Both the position numbers and the translations under genes were made by a program. A DNA stretch of 64,000 bases from Magicicada septendecula (Eukaryota; Arthropoda; Insecta; Hemiptera; Cicadidae): assembly GCA_034769895.1 (NCBI GenBank), contig CM068367.1, positions 112,576,654-112,640,653 on the forward strand, written 5' to 3'. The notes under the pieces are model-generated. The model worked only from the letters and a program-made list of their open reading frames with translations, was not told where the DNA came from and searched no databases. This document shows, one piece after another, positions 11,736 through 23,659 of the stretch (position 1 is its first letter; each line of letters begins with the position of its first letter).

Positions 11736-12445
11736 GCAATAGAAAAATGTTTTGTGCCACATCAAACCTGAGTCAAAGGCTTGACTTTGTGTCCATAATC
11801 GTGTTTTAACTTGCTAAATAACTTTCTGTTACATTGTCTAGACGATGACACAAAACTTGATTGGATGCTGGAGCATAATATTATTGAGCTTGTTCGTGCC
11901 ATAAGGAGTTAAGCTGAAGTACCTTTACACAGACCGATCTAGGATTATTCTTAGGGTGAGTCCATTACCATTATCGTATACACTTCATTGATATCTGTAA
12001 ACAAGGTGTAAGTTAATTAACGAGAATGTTTTGAAAGGGCGAATCAGTATTTCGGTGCCCCAAATCCATTATGGTAGAACAGTCATTCTTTTTCTATATA
12101 AAAAATATATTGTACTAACCATCTGTGACTTCTCGTATATGATCTCCTTTCCTATTGCGACAGGTTAGTACAATATTTTTTATATAGTTAACGGACACGT
12201 GGCTTGGTACTAAAACAGGTTTATTCCTGCTAAATAGCCTATTCTTTTTCTTTACATTTGCCATTTTATATTAGGCTAATTATCTCAATAAACGCAATAC
12301 AAACCGTAAACCATTATAGGCCTACGGTAGGCCAACTTGAAAGTTTTTGAAACTTTTGTTTGGCGGTCATTTTGTATCCGTAAGAGATATTAACGCCAAT
12401 TTTTCCTATAAATACTTAGTTTTCAGAGCCCTTTAAAAACGTTAG
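11736..12445. other. Non-coding DNA with a small inverted repeat
   Basis: No gene is seen. A 25-bp inverted repeat occupies 12094-12187 and is listed separately. Confidence 0.5.
12094..12187. repeat. Small inverted repeat (hairpin)
   Basis: ctatataaaaaatatattgt..actaacc at 12094-12120 is matched by ggttagtacaatatttttta..tatag at 12163-12187, with a ~42-bp spacer. It may be a tiny non-autonomous element. Confidence 0.75.
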
Positions 12446-13180
12446 GTACCACAGAAAAATTCATGTTGTTCTTCTTCTTTATCTGGCCCTTCTGCCTCTC
12501 AGAGATGAGTTGTAGGGAGACTCCCTCATTTTCTGCATCGATTCCTGTATATCGACAATAGTCTTCATTTCCTGTAAACTCTTCCCACGGCCATTTTCTC
12601 AATGTAATACTAATATGTTATACTTGGCCTTTATCTTGATCAGCGACCCTCCAGCTTTAGTTCAAGGTAGTGTTTTATTTTGCTTGCTTCATTTGCCCTA
12701 CTTGCATGTCCCAACCACTTCAACTGCCTCTCCTGTAATAAATCCATTACCGGCTTTGCTCGCATGGATCTAATCATCTCATTTAAAATCCGATCTTTCC
12801 TTATTTATTCCATTATTCATCTGAGAAACCTCATCTCTGCTGATGTTATTCTGCTTGCTTGTTTGTCAAGGATAGTCAGTCCAAATTTCTGTTCCATACA
12901 TTATTGTTGGTAGCTATACAGATTTAAATGTCTGTAGTTTTGCTTTCTTACCAACTTCCTTTTTTCCTATAAGGGTGTTGTTTATTAAAAAATAGATAGG
13001 TTTGTTTCCCTTACACGATTTGATATTTCTTGATCTAGTCTCCCATCCCTAACAAAAATGACACCCAAGTATTCATATTCCTTGACTTGAACCAACTGTT
13101 CACTACCACAGGTAATTCTCAGTGAGTGTTCTCCTTTTCTTCCAACATGCATAACTTCACTGTTCTTGATATTCCTAAAC
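12446..13180 (-). pseudogene. RTE-like non-LTR retrotransposon, 3' end of RT ORF
   Basis: Conceptual minus-strand translation, with frameshifts, gives SEVMHVGRKGEHSLRITCGS (about 13160-13100), VKEYEYLGVIFVRDGRLDQE (about 13085-13025), and further on KPVMDLLQERQLKWLGHASR (about 12750-12690). This is the thumb and C-terminal tail pattern of RTE-type reverse transcriptases (EYKYLG; ERQLRWFGHV.R). The polymerase palm is missing and the frame is broken, so it is a dead 5'-truncated copy. Confidence 0.7.
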
Positions 13181-14140
13181 TCATGTTAATGGGATAAGTT
13201 TTGAGAACCAAACTGGCAACCATGTTTCTGGACTACATTGTGTGCTTAAAAATGAACAATAATATTTTTGTATGATGCCCCATTATGTAGTTTAGAAGGA
13301 AAATTTTGTTTCATGATTGTAAGCCAAACTGTTCTTACAACCGTTCTCCCATCAACACCGTATATGATTCATACTGTGTCCGATTCAGTCTGATCCTGCT
13401 GGACCTTTAGAAACCAACAGTTTAAAAAGGTTTCTTAATTTCTATCACTCTCATAACAAAACTACTTGGGATTTTTATAACAATGAATGAATTATTTGTA
13501 CAATATTTTGTGTACTGTAAACAAATTTGATGTTTAGAGATGTTCAAAAGGAAGCGCACCCGGTAACTAACAGAAACATCTGTCTCGGCGTCAATGTCAA
13601 AAGGAATATCAGCCCTATATATTGGTAACTTTGAAATAATAGTTACTCTAAAATTTTTGATCTTACAGAATATTTATTTTCCAAATCCATTAACTTCATC
13701 TTCGTAACAGAAACTGTCACATAAAACTTCACTGGCAAGTCTAACGTATGCCTGTATGCTGCCCTCTAGTCCTTGCATTCACAGTCCTCTTCAAGGCTCA
13801 GATATGCATATGATATGATAATAACGTATCCAAGAACCAAATGAATCGGTTTGGTCCTGTATTTCCAGTTCTTAACAGATCGTCATTATAAACTGTATAC
13901 TTTTGCTTGAATTCCAGTACTCTTTGTTTGTTTCCTAAAAAAATGTGATTGTCTGAGAAAAAATAGACGCAGTAGACGTTAAAATAAAATTACTCTTACT
14001 TTTACATGTACTAATGTAATGGATATTTAATGTAACAAATGTAGCCATAACTGAGTACCGTATTCATAATCATCTACTAATTGTTGGACGATTAAAATGA
14101 TAAATAATGTTCTTCTTCTTCTTCTTCTATCAGGGACTAT
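13181..14140. other. Non-coding AT-rich DNA
   Basis: No recognisable gene, repeat or structure was found between the two RTE relics; it may include highly decayed element sequence. Confidence 0.4.
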
Positions 14141-15185
14141 GTGAATTACCTGTTCCAGTGCAAAAGAAATACACACACTTCACCAATGCTTCCTGGGTCT
14201 TCCTATACTTTTTTGTCTAATAAGCTTGTATTACCAATAGGTAACCTGCCACCTGCTATTCTATTCAGATGAGTGATCCGTCTCTCTTTGCTTTCTGTAT
14301 TATGATCTCAGATATTAAAAATGTTCAACTTTTGCCAATATCTTCATCGTAGAGTCTCTTTATTTGTATGCAGCCTTTAGCATACTGCAAAGAATCTCAT
14401 CTCCGATGCCTGTATCCTCCTCAGATAGTTTTTGCCGTAACCCAAGTTTCAGCACCTTATAATAACACTGGCACAGCCATTACCTTATAAAATTTTATTC
14501 GAGTCTCTTTCCTTGTTTTTCGTGATAACACTCGATGAATTGTGCCACATATTGTCTGAAACATCATAATCCACAACCTAAGTAATCACAGCCAAGATAG
14601 CGGAAACGTGACACCTGCTCTATACGCTTATTATCCAATACAATCGTAGTTTGCAAGAGGTTTTTGACCACAAATGCCATAGTTTTTGTCTTCTGCACAG
14701 AAAGTTTCATGTTGCAATTCGAACAGACTTCCTGTGACTGGAACATCGATCTCTGGGCGATTCATGCATTGTTTTTGGATGATTACTTAATCATCCTCAG
14801 ACAGAAGTGTTTTTATGTATCTTCTATTATTTACTTTTAATCCCAGATCCACTCATAATTTCCACTCTCTAACTATGTCATCAACATGGGTATTCAACAA
14901 AGTTTTAGATACACTACTGGCTTGGCGCACTCCCTGTAAATCGTCTGTAAAATCTTCTCCTATAGACAATATTATCCTTGTACAATAGTATAAGTGCTTT
15001 TGATAACCCCTCTTACACATAACATCCTACAGAATGGATCAGTTAACTCTATCAAATGCTTTCTCGTAGACAATGAAGGCAAAGTGTGTCTCCAAATTAA
15101 ATTTCCTTTTTTAGAGTATTTATTATTATTATTATTATTATTATTAATTGTCACTGCCGCATCCTTTTCCGGCTTAGACCTGTTT
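14141..15185 (-). pseudogene. RTE-like non-LTR retrotransposon RT relic
   Basis: On the minus strand the pieces follow RT order: FAFIVYEKAFDRVN then LQDVMCKRGYQKHLYYC (about 15090-14995), a decayed palm segment with LLNTHVDDIVREWK (about 14900-14860), and NMKLSVQKTKTMAF with IEQVSRFRYLGCDY (14746-14564). A degenerate tail with HLNRIAGGRLP (about 14270-14240) follows. The catalytic DD segment is not intact, and stops and frameshifts are frequent. It resembles the other RTE relic at 12446-13180 but covers different regions. Confidence 0.75.
15117..15147. repeat. (ATT)n microsatellite
   Basis: Short trinucleotide array on the plus strand inside the RTE relic; it accounts for the poly-Asn and poly-Leu ORFs here. 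Confidence 0.95.
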
Positions 15186-16788
<1,603 letters not shown>

Positions 16789-17033
16789 ACACCAACTTTG
16801 TCACTACTTATTGCCACACTGCTAAATACTTCTTTCTTGATGAGGCCTTTCGGTGTCTCCACCATCTTCAGGTCTTAAACGATTGTTTAAGGTCTGGTGG
16901 TCGTTTAAGACCTGAAGATGACCACCAGACATTAAACAATCGTTTAAGACCTGAAGATGGTGGAGACACCAAAAGGCCTCATCAAGAACGAAGTATTTAG
17001 CAGTGTGCCAATAAGTAGTGACAAAGTTGGTGT
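16789..17033. repeat. Foldback (long inverted repeat) with PLE-like motif
   Basis: Arms of ~105 bp (16789-16893 and about 16930-17033) are near-perfect reverse complements, from acaccaactttgtcact to gattgtttaa. The ~38-bp centre is a further partial repeat (cctgaagatgaccaccagac). Each arm contains a cctgaagatggtggagacac motif related to the hammerhead-like motif of the PLE termini in this window. Confidence 0.9.
16838..16872 (-). ncRNA. Hammerhead-like core in foldback arm
   Basis: The minus strand reads CTGAAGA (16871-16865), a GGTG/CACC stem with GAGA loop, then GAAA and the self-complementary AGGCCT followed by C. This order equals the hammerhead core plus the palindromic short stem III known from Penelope-like elements. 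Stem I pairing is not evident, and the opposite arm has AAAA in place of GAAA, so activity is doubtful. Confidence 0.35.
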
Positions 17034-17659
17034 TAAGATGGCTGCTAACGAAACTAACAAAACTGGAAAAAGCAGTTAGTTACAAACAGACATGTTGCAT
17101 CCAACTCTAACTAAATTTCAAATTATCAAGTAATTTTTCATTTTAATTCTTTTATAAAATATTTTTCTCTGTAGTTGCTATCAAGTTCTTCAGTTAAATC
17201 TCTTCACCAGACATTTATGATGAAGAACTACAGTTGTACAGTAGGCGAATTTTTTCCAAATCTGGTTCTCCAGCTTCACTTCGTGTACCTAGTTCAATAT
17301 CTGGATTGCCCTGCAACATACGAAACATTTATTGACTTTAATAAATTACATGTATTACTAGAAGTGTATGCTGTGGTAGTAATTCAGAAAACATATTGTA
17401 ATTAATCCATTTACGGTTATCCATATTGAAAATATGTTGTCTCTAAATGTATTTAGCCAAAAAGGCCACCCTTAACAAAGCTTTATTCAAACTGCATTTA
17501 TTAATTTATAACCAGAATTTATAGGCATTTATTAATTTATGCCAAAAAGGCCACTCTTAACAAAGCTTTTTTCAAACTGCATTTATTAATTTATAACCAG
17601 ATTCGTCCTGCAATTATAGTAATATATTAGACAAAGTAAACACATACATTTCAGATACA
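17034..17659. other. PLE 5' region with 85-bp direct repeat
   Basis: AT-rich. Two direct copies of a ~62-bp segment (17456-17517 and 17541-17602, period 85) begin gccaaaaaggccac. The segment translates as AKKATLNKA..KLHLLIYNQ, which resembles the N-terminal region of PLE proteins. It is therefore probably a partly duplicated, decayed start of the PLE ORF that follows. Confidence 0.5.
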
Positions 17660-19768
17660 ATGCATACATTACGACAAAAACAAACTATGAAACTTAAACG
17701 TTTGATTTCAGCACAACGTTCGCATCATATTCCTGAATGTAAACATACGTTTTACCCACGCACGGTCAACCTCACCGATATAGCATTTGATAACGATGAA
17801 ATAAACTTACTTAATAAAGGTGTAGACTATAACTTTCCACCTGATAACAAACATAATATTGTTGATGAAGTTATTAATGCCGAGACTGCAGTCAAAGCCA
17901 TTGATGACTCGAATCTCCAAAACCAGTCACGTCACATAATAAACTATAAATTTAATAAAATTTTAGATAACCCTAATACTAATGGTCGTAAAATACAGAA
18001 ACAGTTAAGAGCACAGGCTGAACGCAAGACACTTAAAAAGATAAAAACTAAGTTGCATGATAACAACGCACTTATCACTAAAGCAGACAAAGGTCATACT
18101 TTGGTAATAATCCATAACGACACATACACACAGAAAGTACACAAGTTCATTTCTGATAACAATATCGAGATAATAAATTTCGATCCCACTGACTCATATG
18201 TAAAATCATTAAATAATACTATTAATAATTGTACCAATTTATTTAACGATCGCACTCGACGTTCCTTAAAACCTATCAACGCGCGCGCCCCAAAACTTAC
18301 TGGCTTACCCAAGATCCACAAAGATGACATTCCTATCAGGCCATTAGTCAATTTTACTACAGCCCCGGGTTTCAAAACGGCCAAAAAACTCGTCACACTA
18401 ATTAAAGACAACATCTTTCTCAAAAACAACCATATTATCGTCAACAATATTGATTTCATAAACAAAGTCAACGACATAAAATTACAAGCCAGTTACAAAC
18501 TAGCCTTCTTTGACATCATCAATTTATACACAAATATACCCGTGAACCAAACTTTAGATATTTTGAATGACAATCTTCATGATACTAACAAATTGGACAC
18601 ACAACTCATTAAAGAACTAATTATCATACTAAGACTCATCCTTCAACAAAACTATTTTACTTTCAACGGTAATTATTATATTCAAACAGACGGCCTGGCC
18701 ATGGGTTCAAAGTTATCCGGCCTGTTGGCTGATATATATCTTGACTTTTATGAGAACAATTATATCCTTAACAATAATATCTTCGCCAATAATATTATCT
18801 TTTATGGCCGATATGTTGATGATACTTTTCTAATTTTTAACGGTACTTTACGCCAAATCAGTAATCTTATAAATCATATGAATACTGTTACCCACAATAT
18901 TCAATTTACTATGGAAACTGAAACCAATAATGAACTCAACTTTCTTGATCTTACTGTCACCAGGCAACTTAACAGCTTAAACTTTAAAATTTACAGAAAA
19001 CCTACCACCACAAACGTGACCATACATGCAGACTCACACCACCCTTTCTCTCAAAAATTAGCGGCCTACAACAGTTTTATTCACAGACTTTTGATGATCC
19101 ACCTAAATAATGATGATTTCGATTGTGAACTCAACATAATTAAACACATAGCTCTGGCCAACGGATATGAATCCCAAATGATTGACAATATTCTTAGAAA
19201 ACACAAATCCCGTCGTTCCAAACAGACACATGATAATACACCTAACAACAAATACATCACAACAACATACACTGAGTTGATGCCCAAGATCCTTACATCC
19301 ACTTTAAATAAATTAGGTTATACTGTCATTTTTAAAACAAATAACCGTCTACGGAACTTAGTTCGCCCAGTCGTTCAGACAACAATTGAATCCAAAACCG
19401 GTATTTATAAGCTTATATGTGACGATTGTGACCGATTTTATATCGGCCAAACGTTCATCCAAAGATTCCGCGAACACACACCACAAAGCCATTTTAACAG
19501 GGGTAATTTTTCCATAGATAATATTAAATCTAACTTTACAAGGCATCTGATTTCGTGTAATCATTCTTATACAAATTTCAACAATAACTTCATACCCCTA
19601 CATTATTGTGCCAAAGGCCGTTATATGGACGCGCTTGAAGAATTCGAGATATATAGAGGTCATAATAACCCTGATGTGTGTGACGACATACTTAATGATA
19701 AACTTAACTTCAGGTCCAACCCACTGTATGATACCACGCTGCGATCGATTACAGATAATAATAGATAA
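17660..19768 (+). CDS. Penelope-like element RT-GIY-YIG protein (N-terminally truncated, 702 aa)
   Basis: This encodes a PLE reverse transcriptase, which copies element RNA primed from chromosomal ends or nicks, fused to a GIY-YIG endonuclease. Visible motifs: FYPRTVNLTD (31-40), ADKGHTLVI (142-150), RPLVNFTTAPGFK (227-239), motif A FFDIINLYTNIP (283-294), GLAMGSKLSG (345-354), the YVDD catalytic box (385-388), and NFLDLTV (427-433). A C-terminal GIY-YIG domain follows with GIY (581-583), a CDDCD pair, YIG (594-596), HLISCNHSYTNF and EEFEIY (660-665). Compared with the 810-residue PLE at 58840-61272 it lacks ~110 N-terminal residues; upstream sequence is frameshifted. The frame is otherwise uninterrupted. 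A hammerhead-like motif follows at 19925. Confidence 0.9.
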   Translation: MHTLRQKQTMKLKRLISAQRSHHIPECKHTFYPRTVNLTDIAFDNDEINLLNKGVDYNFPPDNKHNIVDEVINAETAVKAIDDSNLQNQSRHIINYKFNKILDNPNTNGRKIQKQLRAQAERKTLKKIKTKLHDNNALITKADKGHTLVIIHNDTYTQKVHKFISDNNIEIINFDPTDSYVKSLNNTINNCTNLFNDRTRRSLKPINARAPKLTGLPKIHKDDIPIRPLVNFTTAPGFKTAKKLVTLIKDNIFLKNNHIIVNNIDFINKVNDIKLQASYKLAFFDIINLYTNIPVNQTLDILNDNLHDTNKLDTQLIKELIIILRLILQQNYFTFNGNYYIQTDGLAMGSKLSGLLADIYLDFYENNYILNNNIFANNIIFYGRYVDDTFLIFNGTLRQISNLINHMNTVTHNIQFTMETETNNELNFLDLTVTRQLNSLNFKIYRKPTTTNVTIHADSHHPFSQKLAAYNSFIHRLLMIHLNNDDFDCELNIIKHIALANGYESQMIDNILRKHKSRRSKQTHDNTPNNKYITTTYTELMPKILTSTLNKLGYTVIFKTNNRLRNLVRPVVQTTIESKTGIYKLICDDCDRFYIGQTFIQRFREHTPQSHFNRGNFSIDNIKSNFTRHLISCNHSYTNFNNNFIPLHYCAKGRYMDALEEFEIYRGHNNPDVCDDILNDKLNFRSNPLYDTTLRSITDNNR

Positions 19769-19924
19769 CAGGTTCCATTGACGCAGTTCAGGCATGCTAC
19801 ACGCGGTGCACCGTGTTCGTGTAATAGAACGCCTTTATATGTTTTAATATATTTATGTATTTATTTATTATGTGTTTGTTTTATGTGGATTTTTTTATTT
19901 TTTAACGAGCTCCTCTCGGAGTGA

Positions 19925-19964
19925 TGGTCTGAGGATGGGCCACATGGCCTGAAACGCGTAACCA
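19925..19964 (+). ncRNA. Hammerhead-ribozyme-like motif 3' of PLE
   Basis: The sequence folds as stem I TGGT/ACCA (19925-19928 with 19961-19964), core CTGAGGA, one extra T, stem II GGCC-ACAT-GGCC (19938-19949), GAAA (19951-19954), the palindromic ACGCGT (19954-19959), then A as the expected cleavage-site base. Hammerheads with such minimal palindromic stem III, likely acting as dimers, are known in PLE terminal repeats. The extra T between core and stem II and a T before GAAA depart from the strict consensus, so self-cleavage is uncertain. Confidence 0.6.
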
Positions 19965-19989
19965 AATACAAATTACGCTTGACGTCACT

Positions 19990-21111
19990 GGACGGAAATT
20001 AAGGTAAATTATACATAAATGTATTGACTAGTTTTCAATTAAAATTTGTTTTCTGTCTATTTTTAATAGAAGTATAGAGTAGTTCTAAGTCCTTTTAATT
20101 ATAGGTCTTCCTATGCAGTGACATTAGTATCATGATGATACTCCATTACAATACATTTTGTGAAAGCATCATGAAATATAACCATAACCATATAATCATA
20201 TACTAATGGTTAAAAAAAATATCGGTATGGAGAACCATACATGACTTCCATATTCTAAGATTTATATTTAAAATCATTTTCAGCCAAACAGCCAGGGAAG
20301 GAATTTTAACAAAAAATACTTCTTTGTTGCCAATAACGTAGTACACATATAAAAAAAAATTATCCCCTCCCCCTTCAACTATAATTTTGATTTATAGAAA
20401 ATTACCCCCAGCCCGTTCAACTAGCCTCTTCATTTATAGATATTTCATCTACGTTTCTACAGTGGATTATTAAGATCTTATCAGGATACTTTATCAAAAT
20501 TAAGTACTTTACTCATGTTACAACAAAAAATGTTTCAGGTAAACTGCCCTTTCCCCGTAACCGATCTTCACCAAAATCAACAGACATTGAGTTCTCTATA
20601 GCTCAGGCACATATGTAAAAAATTATTTGAGTCTGTTTGAATTTACGGCAGTTATGGTTCGTCATATAAAAAATTACCCATGTTAAAACATACAACATGA
20701 GATTTATAAAACATACTAAGATTTATATTTAAAATCATTTTTGAAATAAAATATTTTCATAGAACCTACTAACGCTGGGGAAATCTGAGGAGCCAATCAG
20801 AGTTGGGCCTACCTGTCACTCTGCTGAATTTGGTGGAAAGCCCTGTCACTGTCGTCAAAGTATCAGCCTTGACAGGGTCCTCTTTTTCTGCAAAATGGGA
20901 GAGGCTTGAGATGGAGTGAGTGACATGGTCCCCACCTCAATGAAGAACCTATAGTTTTATAAAAATATATTTAAATTTTGAAAACTGAAAATTCTTTTCT
21001 TGTTGTAAATATTTATATTTTATAATCAAAATGACTTTATTTTTGTTACCTGGCAACAAAATTATTTTATTTTCAACAATTACCATTGTTTCAAAAAGTT
21101 TAAATAAATTT
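19990..21111. other. Non-coding DNA with one diverged minisatellite unit
   Basis: About 20505-20690 is a diverged unit of the ~155-bp repeat found at 21112-21751 (ggtaaactgccctttccccg.. then accgatcttcaccaaaatc). A GC-richer patch at about 20765-20945 has no recognisable identity. No gene is seen. Confidence 0.6.
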
Positions 21112-21751
21112 TCAAGTACTTTACTCTTGTTAAAACGTAAAAGGTTGCAGGTAAACTACCCCTTCCCCTTAACCGATCTTCACCAAAATCGAAAGTCCTT
21201 GAGAACTCTACAATTCAGGGATGTATGCAAAACATTATTTGATTCTGTTTGAATTTGCGGCAGTTATCGTTTGCCATAGAAAAAAAAAACGTTGCAGGTA
21301 AACTACCCCTTCCCCTCAACCGATCTTCACCAAAAACAATAGGTCTTGAGTATTCTACAAATCAGGGCTGCATACAGAAAATTATTTGATTCTGTTTGAA
21401 CTTGCGGCTGTTATCGTTTGCCATAGAAAATACCCTTGTTAAAAAAACGTTGTAGGTAAACTACCCCTTTCCCTTAACCGATCTTCACCAAAAACAATAA
21501 GTCTTGAGAACTCTACAATTTAGGGCTGTATGCAAATAATCTTTTGATTCTGTTTGAATTTGCGGCTGTTATCGTTTGCCAAAAAAAAATCCCTTGATAA
21601 AAAAAACCGTTGCAGGTAAACTACCCCTTTCCCTCAACCGATCTTCACCAAAAACAATAGGTCGCGAGTACTCTACAAATAAGGGCTGTATGCAAAAAAT
21701 TATTTGATTCTGTTTGAATTTGCGGCAGTTATCGTTTGCCATAGAAAAAAA
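21112..21751. repeat. ~155-bp minisatellite, about four units
   Basis: Four head-to-tail units each contain gcaggtaaactacccctt (starting near 21148, 21295, 21452 and 21614), aaccgatcttcaccaaaa, a gagtactctacaa-type segment and gaatttgcggcagttatcgt. Spacing is 147-162 bp; A-runs vary between units. Confidence 0.9.
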
Positions 21752-22779
21752 ATTACAGATAGACACACAGACACTTTTCGGAAAACGACTTTTTTTCATG
21801 TTTTGAGTGTAGTAGAATCAGAATCTGCAATAATCTCGAACACGATTTTTTTTGCCATCACCATACTTCCATTCCTTAAGGAATATGGAAGTAAAAAGAA
21901 AACAGTTACTGAAGTTTTGTAGTGATTATAATTTGGTGTTATGTAGAGAAGCCTCATATAGAAGCTGGTACCGTTAAAATATACCTTTGTATTATGTAAT
22001 AAAAGGTATTATGTAATTATCAAAAAATCTAAGCAGTCATGGTTCACAACATTTATGCAAACAAAATTACTAAGCTAGTATGTTAGAATAAACTTTTTAC
22101 CTTAAAAACTGTGCTGTAACATAAATACTGGTAATTTATTTAGGATAGTGGACTGTTTGATGCCTGTCATAAGAATATGAGGTTAATTTCCATAATACAT
22201 AGTACGTTTAAATTCTAAATTGCTAGCAATGAAGGTGCATAATATTGTTTATAGAGCTTAGCAATACATGAGGGATGAAAAAATTGCTTTTAACAAATTA
22301 AATATTTGTATTTAATTGCAACAGAAGTTTGTAAGGGTTATAGGTCATAATAATTTTTAAGATGCATACTGGTATGGTACAAACAGATTCAAAACATTTT
22401 AAGTTAAATACTGTAATCCTTGTGTATCTGTTAAAGCATTAGAAAATAAGGACAGATAATAATCAAGCTACTTTATGGTAGGTATAAAAAATAATTTAAA
22501 TATCATTATTAATCAAAAATTCAAATTACAAGTAAGATGATATGCAAGTATGTAAATGTTAACTTATATAGTTTTAAAATAATATTTTAAAGTAAAAACT
22601 CTTTTTCTGCCTTTCCAATATTGCTTTTAGCTGCAATTTAGGTATAAGCAGTTTTTGAACATTCTCATGAGTCAAAACTCAAGAATCATCATGAAGGGTT
22701 CAGTACAATAGCATAACTATAATTTTCTAAAGAAATTTATAGTTTTTTATGTTTTACTTTGAAAAATTTATTTTATTAC
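21752..22779. other. AT-rich DNA 3' of astacin exon 4
   Basis: This should be intron or 3' region of the astacin gene on the minus strand. I could not identify the expected last exon (Ile-Gly-Gln-Arg...Leu-Ser..Asp) here or further left. Confidence 0.4.
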
Positions 22780-22913
22780 CTTGGCAGTGATAGTATAATT
22801 TCCATTTTTAGAAAAAGCTAGTCTGTTATAGTGCATTATACTCTGTAAATCGTAAGAGACATTAAATGTAGTCACTTCATCAGTTGTATTCTTAGCAAAG
22901 TTGTGTTCCTGAT
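22780..22913 (-). CDS. Astacin-type metalloprotease, exon 4 (Met-turn)
   Basis: The minus-strand exon is bounded by gtttcag and gtaata. Its phase joins exon 3 to give DQEHNFAKNTTDE, then FNVSYDLQSIMHYNRLAFS and ending ITAK. EHNF.K and SIMHY are diagnostic: SxMHY is the Met-turn with the tyrosine zinc ligand of astacins. No stop or frameshift is seen. It is too short for a simple ORF scan and was identified by motif and splice phase. Confidence 0.85.
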
Positions 22914-23102
22914 CTGAAACAAAAATTATATACTCTTATATAAGCCCCAATTTTGTTTTTTATAATGGAGTTCACGTTAAGATTAATTACTGCTCTTTTT
23001 AAGTCTTAGTATAATCAAAGGAAAATATGTATGGTGTTAATTTTTTCATTTTATTTTTTGTTATCAACCAACAGTTTACAGCTTCACTTAATGTTAACTT
23101 AC

Positions 23103-23408
23103 CACGTTCAACATTGTCTAAGAATATATCCACATATTCATCTCTGTCTGGTCTGGAATGTTCGTGGTACAAGCCAAGTACATGTACAAACTCATGCTGA
23201 ATTGTTGCAGGATCCATACAGCCAGGATTGTGAAGATTAACGGGCATTACATCAAATGCCGTTTGGTATCCAACAACAGCAAAACATTCTGGGATTTCCT
23301 TGTTGATTATAATGTACTTTTGTTCATTTGTACGTTCAGTAAACTTCACACATGTCTTTGATTCAAAAAATTGCATTGCTTCCATCACTTTTCTCTTTTC
23401 CTCATCAT
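23103..23408 (-). CDS. Astacin-type metalloprotease, exon 3 (zinc-binding helix)
   Basis: The exon runs from acceptor ttcaccag to donor gtaagt, encoding about 102 residues: DDEEKRKVMEAMQFFES with TCVKF, then GYQTAFDVMPVNL, and the full astacin zinc signature HEFVHVLGLYHEHSRPDRD (HExxHxxGxxHExxRxDRD). Three zinc-ligand histidines and the catalytic glutamate are present, so this part is consistent with an active secreted endopeptidase. It joins exon 2 (27246-27383) in phase across a ~3.8-kb intron and exon 4 across ~190 bp. The ORF tail beyond 23103 is intron. Confidence 0.93.
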
Positions 23409-23490
23409 CTGGTGAAATAATTTGCATAAAATTATTATAGATATTTACACATTAATACTTCAGCATATTAATTGTGTTGTATATTATTAC

Positions 23491-23492
<2 letters not shown>

Positions 23493-23549
<57 letters not shown>

Positions 23550-23554
23550 GTGTG
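23493..23554. repeat. (TG)n microsatellite
   Basis: TG array with two C interruptions near its right end, in the astacin intron between exons 2 and 3. Confidence 0.98.
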
Positions 23555-23659
23555 CGGACAGTTTTGCAGTTATTGCAATAGCCCATAATGCAACCAGAGG
23601 TAAATTTTGTTCTTTATTAAAAACACTTAATACCATAATATTGTTTATTAACAGATAAT

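Noticed and set aside
12094-12187. tRNA-like hairpin
   Set aside because: The arms are pure AT-rich inverted repeats without cloverleaf, A-box or B-box features.
18094-18477. 127-codon minus-strand ORF inside the PLE
   Set aside because: Antisense to the RT core, whose motifs establish the plus strand as coding.
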